The position numbers and the translations under genes were made by a program. DNA of 64,000 nucleotides from JACZYA01 sp965247455 (GTDB taxonomy: Bacteria; Acidobacteriota; Terriglobia; Acidiferrales; 2-02-FULL-67-57), in the NCBI GenBank assembly GCA_965247455.1, contig CBDFHE010000014.1, forward strand, positions 1 to 64,000, written 5' to 3'. Below, piece by piece: positions 1 through 8,786 of this stretch (positions are counted from its first letter, which is position 1; every line of letters begins with the position of its first letter). A model generated the notes under the pieces. That model was not told where the DNA came from. It saw only the letters and a program-made list of their open reading frames with translations, and made no database searches.

Positions 1-399
1 CACCGGCTCGGCTTTCTGCGCGACGCTGACTCCGTCAGCATGAACGGCGACCGGCTGATCGCTGACGCCAAGCAGACCGCGCTGGCGCTGATTGCGCAGG
101 GCTATCGGCCCGGCTCGCCCCGCACCGACATCCGCGTGCCGGGCGAGGCCGCCTACGCGCAGATGAAGCTCGGCGTCCACATGATGCAGCGCGCCGGCTA
201 CGCCAGCGAGCACGACGGCGTGGTGGCCTCCAAGCTCGCCTATATCCTCTCCGGCGGCGCGCTCAATCCTTCCCAGACGGTCAGCGAGCAGTACCTGCTC
301 GACCTCGAGCGCGAAGCGTTTGTCAGTCTCTGCGGGGAACCAAAGACGCAGGAGCGCATCCAATCATTGTTGAAGACCGGCAAGCCGCTGCGGAACTGA
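1..399 (+). CDS. fadN: 3-hydroxyacyl-CoA dehydrogenase/enoyl-CoA hydratase, C-terminal part (5' end outside window)
   Basis: The frame is open from base 1 and stops at 397-399, so only the last 132 residues are present. The visible sequence resembles the all-helical C-terminal domain of the long FadN/FadB-type bifunctional enzymes that hydrate enoyl-CoA and oxidise 3-hydroxyacyl-CoA in fatty-acid beta-oxidation. The NAD-binding and crotonase parts would lie upstream of the window. The order that follows (thiolase, acyl-CoA dehydrogenase) is that of the Bacillus fadN-fadA-fadE operon, and this supports the call. The substrate range cannot be judged from the fragment. Confidence 0.8.
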   Translation, partial: HRLGFLRDADSVSMNGDRLIADAKQTALALIAQGYRPGSPRTDIRVPGEAAYAQMKLGVHMMQRAGYASEHDGVVASKLAYILSGGALNPSQTVSEQYLLDLEREAFVSLCGEPKTQERIQSLLKTGKPLRN

Positions 400-446
400 T
401 CCCCGCGCACGAGCCGGCAAAGACGTGAATAAGTAGGAGCAGAGCG

Positions 447-1625
447 ATGCAAGAAGCTGTGATTGCTTCGGTGGTTCGCACCCCGGTGGGGAAGGCGCCC
501 CGGGGAACTTTGCGCGCCGTGCGGCCCGACGACTTGGCCGCCCTTGCCATTAAGGAAGCCGTTGCCCGTGTGCCGGGCCTGAAGCCGGAGGAGGTGGAAG
601 ACGTCATCCTGGGCTGCGCCATGCCGGAGGCGGAGCAGGGAATGAACGTCGCCCGTATCGCCTCCCTGCGCGCCGGCATTCCCAACAGCGTCTCGGCCTG
701 TACGGTCAACCGCTTCTGCGCTTCCGGTTTGCAGGCGATTGCGCAGGCGGCTGAGCGCATCATGTGCGGCTTTGCCGACGTCATCATCGCCGGCGGCACC
801 GAGTCCATGAGCCTGGTGCCGATGGGCGGCCACAAGATTGCGCCCAACCCCACCCTGGTGGCCGACTACCCCGACGCCTATCTCTCCATGGGCCTGACGG
901 CGGAGAACCTGGCCCGCAAGTACAAGATCAATCGGGAGCAGCAGGATGCGTTCGCGCTGGCCAGCCACCAGAAGGCGCTGGCCGCCATCGAGGCGGGCAA
1001 GTTCAAAGAGGAGACCGTTCCGGTCGAGGCCAGCTATCGCGTGCTCGAAAACGGCAAGCCGACCGAGAAAAAGATTCACTTCGACACTGACGAAGGGCCC
1101 CGGCGCGACACCTCCGCCCAAGCTCTGGCGGCGCTCAGGCCGGCGTTTCACGCCCGGGGCACGGTGACGGCGGGCAACGCCTCGCAGATGAGTGACGGCG
1201 CTGCAGCCGCGGTGGTCATGAGCGCGCGTCGCGCCAAGGAGCTGGGCGTCCAGCCGCTGGCCCGCTTTGTTTGCTACGCCACCGCCGGCGTCGCTCCGGA
1301 AGAGATGGGCATCGGCCCCGCGCTCGCCATCCCCAAGGCGTTGAAGATGGCCGGGCTGCGCCTGGATCAGGTGGACTTGATTGAGTTGAACGAAGCCTTC
1401 GCTGCGCAGGCGCTGACGGTCTTTCAGTTGGCGGAACTTGACAGCTCCCGCGTCAACGTCAATGGCGGGGCCGTCGCCTTGGGGCACCCCTTGGGTTGTA
1501 CCGGAGCCAAGCTGACCGCCACCTTGCTGTATGAGTTGCGCCGGCGTCAGGCGCGCTTCGGCATGGTCACCATGTGTGTGGGTGGCGGCATGGGCGCCGC
1601 CGGCATCTTCGAGCGGATGGACTAG
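447..1625 (+). CDS. fadA: acetyl-CoA acyltransferase (thiolase)
   Basis: 392 residues, normal for the family. It performs thiolytic cleavage of 3-ketoacyl-CoA, the last step of beta-oxidation. The nucleophilic cysteine is Cys91 in NRFCASG. The NEAFAAQ motif, the active-site His in ALGHPLGCTGAK and the second catalytic Cys in MCVGGGMGAAG near the C-terminus are all present, so the enzyme should be active. It lies 47 bp after the dehydrogenase fragment and in the same direction, consistent with an operon. The start is the ATG after a purine-rich stretch (gcagagcg). Confidence 0.93.
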   Translation: MQEAVIASVVRTPVGKAPRGTLRAVRPDDLAALAIKEAVARVPGLKPEEVEDVILGCAMPEAEQGMNVARIASLRAGIPNSVSACTVNRFCASGLQAIAQAAERIMCGFADVIIAGGTESMSLVPMGGHKIAPNPTLVADYPDAYLSMGLTAENLARKYKINREQQDAFALASHQKALAAIEAGKFKEETVPVEASYRVLENGKPTEKKIHFDTDEGPRRDTSAQALAALRPAFHARGTVTAGNASQMSDGAAAAVVMSARRAKELGVQPLARFVCYATAGVAPEEMGIGPALAIPKALKMAGLRLDQVDLIELNEAFAAQALTVFQLAELDSSRVNVNGGAVALGHPLGCTGAKLTATLLYELRRRQARFGMVTMCVGGGMGAAGIFERMD

Positions 1626-1704
1626 AACTCGCCCGCAGGTGTTGTTTCCAGTTCGTTCACGGGCCGCGTTTCGGCCCTGTCTAATAAAGAAAGAAGGTGG
1701 AAGA

Positions 1705-2157
1705 ATGGCACGAGCAGGAATTTGGTACTTCGCCTACGCCTCCAACATGAACCGCGCCCAGGTGAAGCAGCGGGTGGGGGAGCCGGGGGAAGAAAAAGTC
1801 GCCCGGCTGGAGAACTATGAGCTAAACTTTGACAAGATTGCCCGCGGCGGCACCGGAACGGCCAACATCGCTTCCGCTGAGGGCAAGGTGGTGTACGGCG
1901 TGCTCTACCGCGTGAGCCAAAGCCAACTCAAAACGTTCGACCGCTTTGAAGGCGTGCCCGACCACTACCGCCGCAGCGAAGTAAAGGTGGTGGACGAGCA
2001 AGGCAACCAGACCGGCGCGCAGGTCTATCTGGCCCGCAAGGTGCGCAAGGGCCTTAAGCCCGACCGCTTCTACTTGCAGCGCATCGTGCAAGGTGCAGAG
2101 GAACACGATTTGCCCGCCGACTACATCGAGGCATTGAAGAAAATCACTCCTGCCTAG
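1705..2157 (+). CDS. gamma-glutamylcyclotransferase-like (AIG2/GGCT fold) protein
   Basis: 150 residues starting at the ATG at 1705, which has a strong ribosome site (gaaggtgg); longer upstream readings run into the thiolase. The N-terminal YFAYASNMN resembles the Y-G-S-N/L glycine-rich loop of GGCT-fold proteins, and the Glu in FDRFEGVPDHYRR is in the expected place for the general base. Family members make 5-oxoproline from gamma-glutamyl amines or peptides; the substrate here is unknown. It sits between fadA and fadE with 11 bp to fadE, so it is almost certainly co-transcribed with beta-oxidation genes, an unexpected partner. Confidence 0.75.
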   Translation: MARAGIWYFAYASNMNRAQVKQRVGEPGEEKVARLENYELNFDKIARGGTGTANIASAEGKVVYGVLYRVSQSQLKTFDRFEGVPDHYRRSEVKVVDEQGNQTGAQVYLARKVRKGLKPDRFYLQRIVQGAEEHDLPADYIEALKKITPA

Positions 2158-2168
2158 GAAAGACAGCC

Positions 2169-3956
2169 ATGGCGACCACACCCACCCCAACAGCAATTCG
2201 GGGAGGAAGTTTTCTGATTGAAGACCGCTCCCCGGACCAGGTTTTCATCCCGGAAGAGTTCAGCGACGAGCAGCGCCAGATCGGTCAGACGACCAGGGAG
2301 TTTATCGCCAACGAGGTCTTGCCCCAGACGGAAGAGCTCGAACAGCACAAGGAAGGCTTGACCCAGTCGCTGCTGCGCAAGGCGGGCGAGCTAGGTTTGC
2401 TGGGAGGAGAGATTCCCGAAGCCTACGAGGGGTTGGGCTTGGACAAGATTTCCACCACCCTCATTGCGGAAAAGATTGCGGGCTATGGCGGCTTCGCTAC
2501 CTCCTTCGGAGCGCAGGCCGGCATTGGCACGCTCCCCATTGTTTATTTTGGCACTGAAGCGCAGAAGAAAAAGTATCTCCCCAAGCTGGTCACCGGAGAG
2601 CTGCTGACCTCCTACTGTTTGAGCGAAGCCGAGGCCGGCTCCGACGCCCTGGCCGCCAAGACCCGCGCCGACCTGACTCCGGACGGCAAGCACTACAGCC
2701 TGAACGGGCAGAAGATGTGGATCACCAACGGCGGCTTTGCCGATCTCTTCATTGTCTTCGCCAAGGTGGACGGGGAAAAGTTTTCCTGCTTCATCGTCGA
2801 GCGCAACACCCCCGGCTTCTCCACCGGCGCGGAAGAGAAGAAGATGGGCATCAAGGGTTCCTCCACCGTACCGATTTTTTTCGACAACGCCAAGGTTCCG
2901 GCGGAAAACCTGCTGCACGAAGTGGGCCGCGGCCACATCGTCGCCTTCAACATCCTCAACTCCGGGCGCTTCAAGCTGGCAGCCTCCGCCATCGGGGGCG
3001 GGAAGAACGCTCTGGGCGAGTCGGTCCGCTACGCCAAGGAGCGCAAGGCTTTTGGCCAGCCCATCGCCGACTTCGGCCTGATCCAGCACAAGCTGGCCGA
3101 GATGGCCATCCGTTCCTACGTCGCCGAGTCCATGCTCTATCGCACCGCCGGGCTGATTGATGCCGCGCTGGCGGGAGTAGATCACGCGAGTGGAGAGGCC
3201 GCCCAGCACGCTATGAAAGCGCTGGAGGAGTATGCGATCGAGTGCTCCATCAACAAAGTCTATGCCAGTGAAGTCCTCGACTACATTGTGGACGAGATGG
3301 TGCAAATTTACGGCGGCTACGGCTACCACGAAGAGTATCCTGCCGCCCGCGCCTACCGCGACTCCCGCATCAATCGCATCTTCGAAGGCACCAACGAGAT
3401 CAATCGCCTGCTGATCGTGGACATGCTCTTCAAGCGCGCCACCAAGGGTCAGTTGCCGCTGCTGTCCGCCGCCAAGAAAGTCGCCGGCGAATTGATGAGC
3501 GCCGCGCCCGCCGGTTTAGCATCTTCCGAAACGCTCGCTGCCGAGGCGGCGCTGGTTTCGGCCGGCAAGAAAGCTTTCCTGTTCGCTTCCGGCGTGGCTG
3601 CGCAGAAGTACATGGACAAGCTGCGCGATGAACAGGAAGTGGTGGGCGTGCTGGCTGACATTGTCATGGACACCTACGCTGCCGAGAGCGCCCTGCTGCG
3701 CGCCCGCAAGATCGTTTCACAGAAGGGTACGGCCGACGTCCTGCCGGTGGTCATGACGCAGGTGTTCGTCCGCGACGCGCTCGACCGCGTGGAGCAGAAC
3801 GCCCGCACGGCCCTGGCCGCTTGCGCTGCCGGCGACACGCTGCGTTCTCAACTGGCCTTGCTGCGCCGGTTGCTAAAGCGCGAGCCGGTCGACGCCATAG
3901 CGCTGCGGCGCAAGGTCGCCCGCGCCGCCATCGAAGCCGGTCGCTACCCCATCTAG
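2169..3956 (+). CDS. fadE: acyl-CoA dehydrogenase (FAD)
   Basis: 595 residues: a canonical ~400-residue acyl-CoA dehydrogenase core followed by a ~190-residue helical C-terminal extension, as in Bacillus FadE and mitochondrial VLCAD-type enzymes. It introduces the trans-2 double bond into acyl-CoA using FAD. Visible signatures are YCLSEAEAGSDA, WITNGG and the catalytic-base region RIFEGTNEINR. It closes the fad operon, 11 bp after the GGCT-like gene. The long form suggests activity on long-chain acyl-CoA, by family inference. Confidence 0.92.
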   Translation: MATTPTPTAIRGGSFLIEDRSPDQVFIPEEFSDEQRQIGQTTREFIANEVLPQTEELEQHKEGLTQSLLRKAGELGLLGGEIPEAYEGLGLDKISTTLIAEKIAGYGGFATSFGAQAGIGTLPIVYFGTEAQKKKYLPKLVTGELLTSYCLSEAEAGSDALAAKTRADLTPDGKHYSLNGQKMWITNGGFADLFIVFAKVDGEKFSCFIVERNTPGFSTGAEEKKMGIKGSSTVPIFFDNAKVPAENLLHEVGRGHIVAFNILNSGRFKLAASAIGGGKNALGESVRYAKERKAFGQPIADFGLIQHKLAEMAIRSYVAESMLYRTAGLIDAALAGVDHASGEAAQHAMKALEEYAIECSINKVYASEVLDYIVDEMVQIYGGYGYHEEYPAARAYRDSRINRIFEGTNEINRLLIVDMLFKRATKGQLPLLSAAKKVAGELMSAAPAGLASSETLAAEAALVSAGKKAFLFASGVAAQKYMDKLRDEQEVVGVLADIVMDTYAAESALLRARKIVSQKGTADVLPVVMTQVFVRDALDRVEQNARTALAACAAGDTLRSQLALLRRLLKREPVDAIALRRKVARAAIEAGRYPI

Positions 3957-3962
3957 CCGCGT

Positions 3963-4487
3963 ATGCCATCGTCCGCTTCCTCTCGTCCTCCGGTTGCGTG
4001 TGCGTGGTTGCGCCAGTTGGCCGCCGGGTATTTGCTGGGCCCGTGGAAACTTTCTTCCCACCACAAAAACGGCCTGTGGGGTTACACCTTCGAGCGGCGG
4101 CAGGGGCGGGCACGGGTCGGCTTCTTCGTAGGTTTTCTCACCGGCAAGGCCAGAGTTCTCGCCTGGACTCAAGCGAGCCCGCCCGAGTGCCTGGTGTTCG
4201 CCTTTGCGCATCCCGTTTCTTCTCCCCTCCACCAGCAATTGGTTGAGCAGGAAGGCAGCGTCTTTCGCCGCGCCTATGAGCTGTTGACCAAGTACACCGT
4301 GCGCCGCCCGCGCTTTGTCTTCGACCCGCAGCAACGGGCGGCGATTGCGCGCCACGTTCCCCTGGCGCAGTTTCCCCCGCGCGAGCGCGCAAAATACGCG
4401 CGCAATTTCTTTATTGAGAGCTTGACGATTCTGGTCCGAACTCGCCTGCCGGCAATCCTTCTGGAACTACAACTCGTGGAAGACTGA
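3963..4487 (+). CDS. hypothetical protein
   Basis: 174 residues, 6 bp after fadE and in the same direction, so probably the last gene of that operon. I do not recognise a family. It has a basic, Ser/Pro-rich start, an aromatic central part and a basic C-terminal half ending in hydrophobic residues (TRLPAILLELQLVED). No signal peptide or clear membrane helix is seen. A competing minus-strand frame overlaps it, but the operon spacing and codon pattern favour the plus strand. Confidence 0.5.
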   Translation: MPSSASSRPPVACAWLRQLAAGYLLGPWKLSSHHKNGLWGYTFERRQGRARVGFFVGFLTGKARVLAWTQASPPECLVFAFAHPVSSPLHQQLVEQEGSVFRRAYELLTKYTVRRPRFVFDPQQRAAIARHVPLAQFPPRERAKYARNFFIESLTILVRTRLPAILLELQLVED

Positions 4488-4511
4488 AGCCAGCCTGCTA
4501 GGGGGCGCGCC

Positions 4512-5873
4512 CTAGTCGGGCAGGGCGGCGGCAATCTGCCGCTGGAAGCGCAGGCAGCGGCGGCGGATGGCTTCGGTGTCGAGCGTGCGCAGGCGGCGGC
4601 GCTCCATCAGGATTCCCCCCTCCACAATCACGGTCTGGACGGCGTCGGCGCGAGTGGCATAGACCAGTTGGGATTCGGGTTGGTAGGCGGGCAGGGCATT
4701 GGGGCCCGAGGTCGCCACCGTGATGATGTCCGCCTTCTTGCCCGCTTCCAGCGATCCAATCTGGTTATCGAGACCCAAAGCGGCGGCGCTGCCGCGTGTA
4801 GCCAGCCGCAGTGCGGTGCGGGCGGGGAGTTGGGTGGGGTCGAGCGTGTGCACTTTGTGGAGCTTGGCCGCGGTCGCCATCTCCCCGAACATGTCGAGGT
4901 CGTTGTTGCTGGCGGGGCCGTCCGTTCCCAGCCCGACGGTCAGTCCGGCGTCCAGCATTTGCGGGACGGGCGCGACGCCGCTGCCCAATTTCATGTTGCT
5001 TTCCGGGCAGTGCACCACACTCACCCTACGTTCGGCCAGCAACCGGATTTCTTCCTCGTCCAGCCAGACACAATGCGCGGCGACAACCTTGCCGTCCAGC
5101 ACGCCCAGGTTTGCCAAGTGGCGCACGGGCGTGGTGGCGTAGCGCTCGCGCACCATTGCCATCTCGCCTTTTGATTCCGCCAGGTGCACCTGCACGGGAG
5201 CGTCGTAGCGGGCGGCCAACTGTTGCACCCGGCGGAAAGTTTCCGGCGCGACCGTGTAGCAGGAGTGGGGAAATAGAGAGGGAGTGATGCGGGGATGGCC
5301 GCGCCAATCGGCCAGGAATTTTTCTGCACGACGCAGGCCGGCGGCTGAGTTTTTGGCGTCGGGCGTGGGCACGTCAAAGATGCCCTGGCCGGGCACGGCG
5401 CGCAGCCCGGTTTCCTCGGCGGCCTGGGCCACAACTTCGGCGAAGAAAAACCCGTCGGCGAAGGTGGTGGTGCCGGAGGCGATCATCTCCCAGCAGGCCA
5501 GGCGCGCGCCCCAGCGAACAAAGTCCGCCGAGACAAAGCGAGCTTCCAGTGGAAACATATATTTTTCCAGCCAGGTCAGCAGCTCCTGGTCATCGCTCAC
5601 GCCGCGGAAGAGCGTCATGGCGACGTGGCTGTGGGCGTTGACTAGGCCGGGGAGGACGAGGTGGTCTCGGGCGTCGAGCACGCGGCGGCTGCGGTAGCGG
5701 CGCTCGATGGCGCGGCGCGGTCCCACCGCCACGATCTTGTCTTTTTGGATGGCGACGGCACCGTCCGGGTGGACGGTGTTGAGATCGTCAAGGGTCAGGA
5801 CGGTTCCGCCCAGCAGGAGCAGGTCAGCCGCTTGGGGCTGCGAGGCGCTGCTTTTTTTCTTCTTTCTCTTCAT
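4512..5873 (-). CDS. mtaD: amidohydrolase, S-adenosylhomocysteine/5-methylthioadenosine deaminase type
   Basis: 453 residues of the amidohydrolase superfamily (ATZ/TRZ-like branch). Metal and catalytic residues are visible in NAHSHVAMTLFRG, the His of HLAESKGE, AAHCVWLDEEE and the Asp of GTDGPASNN. Close relatives such as Thermotoga TM0936 deaminate SAH to S-inosylhomocysteine and MTA to 5-methylthioinosine. It is the third gene of a minus-strand operon, 27 bp after two SAH-hydrolase-like genes. That neighbourhood favours SAH deamination over other substrates such as guanine or triazines, which remain possible. Confidence 0.82.
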   Translation of the reverse strand: MKRKKKKSSASQPQAADLLLLGGTVLTLDDLNTVHPDGAVAIQKDKIVAVGPRRAIERRYRSRRVLDARDHLVLPGLVNAHSHVAMTLFRGVSDDQELLTWLEKYMFPLEARFVSADFVRWGARLACWEMIASGTTTFADGFFFAEVVAQAAEETGLRAVPGQGIFDVPTPDAKNSAAGLRRAEKFLADWRGHPRITPSLFPHSCYTVAPETFRRVQQLAARYDAPVQVHLAESKGEMAMVRERYATTPVRHLANLGVLDGKVVAAHCVWLDEEEIRLLAERRVSVVHCPESNMKLGSGVAPVPQMLDAGLTVGLGTDGPASNNDLDMFGEMATAAKLHKVHTLDPTQLPARTALRLATRGSAAALGLDNQIGSLEAGKKADIITVATSGPNALPAYQPESQLVYATRADAVQTVIVEGGILMERRRLRTLDTEAIRRRCLRFQRQIAAALPD

Positions 5874-5900
5874 GGTCGAGGTTGCCGCTGGGCGCGCGTC

Positions 5901-7148
5901 TTACTGCCAGCGGCGCAGAAACTCCTGCTGCGCCGGTGTCAGGGAATCAATCGCCATGCCCAGCGTTGCAAGTTTCACGCAGGCAATTTCCTGGTCAATG
6001 TCGCCGGGCAGAGGATAGACACGCGGGCTGAGCTTTCCCCGGTTGCGCGCCAAGTGGTAGATGGCCAGCGCCTGCACGGCGAAAGATAGATCCATGATTT
6101 CCACCGGGTGGCCGTCGCCCCCGGCCAAGTTGACCAGCAAGCCCTGGCAGAGCAGATGCAGCCGGCGCCCGTTGGGCAGCCGGTATTCGGTGATGTGGCG
6201 GCGCACCTCGCGCTTCTCCACCGCCAGCTCTTCCAGCGCGGGGACGTCAATTTCCACGTCCACGCCGCCGGCGTTGGCGAGCACGGCGCCGTCCTTCATT
6301 CGCTCAAAGTGCTCGCGGCGAAGAACGGCGTTGCTTCCGGTCGAGGGGATGAAGAAGTCCCCCACCTCGGCGCCCTGCTCCATCGGCATGACCGCGAAGC
6401 CGTCCGCGACTGCTTCCAGTGCCCGCACCGAGTCCACTTCGCACACCACCACGCGCGCATTCAGACCCGCTGCCCGCTGCGCCAAGCCTTTTCCGCACCA
6501 GCCGTAGCCCGCCAGCACCACGGTCTTGCCGCCCAGATAGAGATTGGTGTTGGCCATGAGAGCCGTGAAGACTGACTGGCCGGTGCCGTAGCGGTTGTCG
6601 AAGAGGTGCTTGCACAGGGCGTCGTTGCCGGCAATCACGGGGAAGGCCAGCACCCCCTCGCGCTCCAGGTTGCGCGCTTTGGTGACGCCGGAAGTGGTTT
6701 GCTCGGAGGCGCCCCAGACTTTGCTCTGGAGGTGCTTGCGGGAGGTGTGCAAAATGCGGGTCAGCTCCACCCGGTCGTCCACCAGCAAAGCGGGCTCGGT
6801 GTCCACTACGCGCTCCAGATTTTTCTGGAACTCTTCGGCGCCGGCGTCGGCCACTGCGAAGACGGTCACACCTTCTTGCGCCACTCCGGCGGCAACGTCG
6901 TCCTGCACGTAGCCCGGCCCGGTTCCGGCCAGGGCAACATTGGCCCCGGCCCGGTGCAGCAGGATAGTCAAGTAGGCGGTCTTAGCTTCCAGCGGGACGC
7001 AGACTCCGACGTTGACGCCGCGCAGGGTTCCGTCGTTCAAGTATTTCTCCCAGACGGCGTTGAGCACGGCGGCGTGCTGCTCGACCCAGCGAATCTTGCG
7101 TTGGCCCTCGGGGGCCAGTTTCGGGTCTTTAACAATCGATGGCGGCAT
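5901..7148 (-). CDS. adenosylhomocysteinase-like protein with altered active site
   Basis: 415 residues, a full-length SAH-hydrolase fold of the short archaeal/Thermotoga type: it lacks the C-terminal KPxHYRY tail and has the NAD site AGYGWCGKG. Against human AHCY, Asp131, Lys186 and Asp190 are kept (LVDDRVEL, CKHLFDNRYG), but His55 is Pro52 (VPLEAKTA) and Glu156 is Gln150 (GASEQTTSG). The usual STQDD loop is YVQDD. It is 12 bp downstream of an intact paralogue. It may be a pseudoenzyme, a heteromer partner, or an enzyme for a different thioether nucleoside. Confidence 0.85.
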   Translation of the reverse strand: MPPSIVKDPKLAPEGQRKIRWVEQHAAVLNAVWEKYLNDGTLRGVNVGVCVPLEAKTAYLTILLHRAGANVALAGTGPGYVQDDVAAGVAQEGVTVFAVADAGAEEFQKNLERVVDTEPALLVDDRVELTRILHTSRKHLQSKVWGASEQTTSGVTKARNLEREGVLAFPVIAGNDALCKHLFDNRYGTGQSVFTALMANTNLYLGGKTVVLAGYGWCGKGLAQRAAGLNARVVVCEVDSVRALEAVADGFAVMPMEQGAEVGDFFIPSTGSNAVLRREHFERMKDGAVLANAGGVDVEIDVPALEELAVEKREVRRHITEYRLPNGRRLHLLCQGLLVNLAGGDGHPVEIMDLSFAVQALAIYHLARNRGKLSPRVYPLPGDIDQEIACVKLATLGMAIDSLTPAQQEFLRRWQ

Positions 7149-7160
7149 GTGGGTCCTCGC

Positions 7161-8417
7161 TTATGATTCGCGCCAGCTTTGCTGGTAGGCTTCCTGCTCG
7201 GCGGTGGTTTTCTCCAACCGCACGCCCAGCAGCTCCAGCCGGGTGCGGGCAATGGCAAAGTCAATCTCCTCCGGAAGGGGCACAACGCCGGGCTTCAGTT
7301 CATCGGCGTGTTGGGCTAGGTAGTGGACGGCCAACGCCTGTACGGAAAAGCTCAAATCCATGATCTCCACCGGATGGCCGTCGGAGGCAGCGATGTTGAC
7401 CAGCGCGCCTTGCGCCAGCAGGTGCAGGCGGCGGCCGTCGCGCAGGACGTATTCGGTCACGTGCCGGCGGACCTCGCGCTCCTCGCGCGCCAGTTGCCGC
7501 AGCGCCGGCACGTCAATTTCGTGCGCGTAGTTGCCGGCGTTGGCCAGCAGCGCTCCGTCTTTCATGCGCTCGAAGTGCTCGCGGCGCAGCACGCCTATGC
7601 TGCCGGTGGCGGTGAGGAAGAGGTCGCCCAGTGGCGCCGCTTCCGCCAGCGACATGACCGCGAAGCCGTCGGCCAGAGCTTCCAACGCCTTCACCGGATC
7701 CACTTCGACGACGATGACGCGGGCGCCGAAGCCGCGGGCGTAGAACGCCAGACCGCGCCCGGTCCAGCCGTAGCCCGCCACTACGGTGGCCTTGCCGGCG
7801 ATGAGCAGATTGGTGGCGCTCATAACGGCGGTCAGGGTGGATTGCCCGGTGCCGTAGCGGTTGTCGAAGAGCTGCTTGCAGCGGGCGTTGTTGGCGGCGA
7901 TGACCGGGATTTTCAGCGCGCCCTCGCGCTGCATGGCTTGCAGGCGGATGATCCCGCTGGTGGTTTCTTCGGAGGCGCCTCGGACGCCGGGCAGGAGCCG
8001 GGGGCGGTGTTGGTGCAGGCGGGCCACCAGCTCGGCGCTGTCGTCCACGATGAACTCGGGCCGGCTGTCGAGCGTTTGCAAGAGGTGGCGGTCGAAGCTG
8101 GCCGCATCAACCCCGTGCAGGGCGTGGACGCGCAGGCCGCGCTTGACCAGCGCCGCCGCCACGTCGTCCTGGGTGCTGAAGGGGTTGCTGCCCGTGACAG
8201 TTACTTCCGCTCCGGCTTCCTGGAAGAGCCAGGCCAGGTAGGCGGTTTTGGCTTCCAGGTGGATGGCGAGGGCGATGCGCCGGCCGCGCAGCGAGCCGTC
8301 ATCGAGACAACTCCGTTTGATCGCATTCAGGGTGTGGGAGCGGATAGCCACCCATTCGATTTTGCGCTCGCCCTCTGGGGCCAGGGAGAGATCGCGGATG
8401 GTGGAAGCAGCAGGCAT
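7161..8417 (-). CDS. ahcY: adenosylhomocysteinase / S-inosylhomocysteine hydrolase-like
   Basis: 418 residues from the ATG at 8417; in-frame starts at 8459 and 8525 add unconserved residues. All five classical catalytic residues are present: His53 (IHLEAKTA), Asp126 (VDDSAEL), Glu151 (GASEETTSG), Lys181 and Asp185 (CKQLFDNRYG); the NAD site is AGYGWTGRG. The HLEAKTA base-binding segment and the missing C-terminal tail place it with archaeal and Thermotoga enzymes, some of which hydrolyse S-inosylhomocysteine (MJ1388). It heads an operon with a divergent paralogue and mtaD, so the deaminated substrate is plausible. Homocysteine would be recovered for methionine synthesis. Confidence 0.88.
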   Translation of the reverse strand: MPAASTIRDLSLAPEGERKIEWVAIRSHTLNAIKRSCLDDGSLRGRRIALAIHLEAKTAYLAWLFQEAGAEVTVTGSNPFSTQDDVAAALVKRGLRVHALHGVDAASFDRHLLQTLDSRPEFIVDDSAELVARLHQHRPRLLPGVRGASEETTSGIIRLQAMQREGALKIPVIAANNARCKQLFDNRYGTGQSTLTAVMSATNLLIAGKATVVAGYGWTGRGLAFYARGFGARVIVVEVDPVKALEALADGFAVMSLAEAAPLGDLFLTATGSIGVLRREHFERMKDGALLANAGNYAHEIDVPALRQLAREEREVRRHVTEYVLRDGRRLHLLAQGALVNIAASDGHPVEIMDLSFSVQALAVHYLAQHADELKPGVVPLPEEIDFAIARTRLELLGVRLEKTTAEQEAYQQSWRES

Positions 8418-8786
8418 CGGAGCTGGAACCCCCAACAGTGCGGGCGGGCAACCCCGCATGAAGCGGCTGATTCTACCATTGGTTGGGCGATCAGTGTCGC
8501 CGGTCGGGCAGGGCCAAGCCGGCACAATGGGAGGAGTCCACCTGCGGTTTTCGCCTGCTGGTCCTCACTGGCTAACGAACACTTTGAGCAACGTCTGAGC
8601 GCCGTTCAAAGCCGAAAGTGAGCAATCTAACCGACAAAGCTTGAAAGGAACTGTATAGGAATGGTGTGGTAGAGTAGACGACTGAAAGGGGCGTATGTAA
8701 TCCCCGCAACCCTCGGCGGGTAGGGACTCGGTTTTCAATCTGGTTGGAACTCCCGATGAAAGTTGAGTTGTAAGAAAGTTGTATTC
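8418..8786. other. divergent intergenic region
   Basis: About 370 bp between the ahcY-like operon (minus) and the radical SAM gene (plus), so it should carry both promoters. I see no convincing -35/-10 pair and no complete riboswitch. A partial match to the 3' strand of an SAH riboswitch (around 8590-8602, minus) lacks its 5' partner. Confidence 0.4.

Noticed and set aside
240..1487. 415-codon minus-strand open frame opposite fadA
   Set aside because: Composition is a Gly/His/Arg-rich shadow of high-GC codon bias; the plus strand encodes a complete thiolase with all motifs.
8580..8605. AACGGCGCTCA on the minus strand upstream of the ahcY-like operon, like the 3' segment of an SAH riboswitch
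   Set aside because: The required 5' partner segments (GAGGAGCGCTGC and AGGCTCG) are absent upstream on that strand, so no pseudoknot can form.
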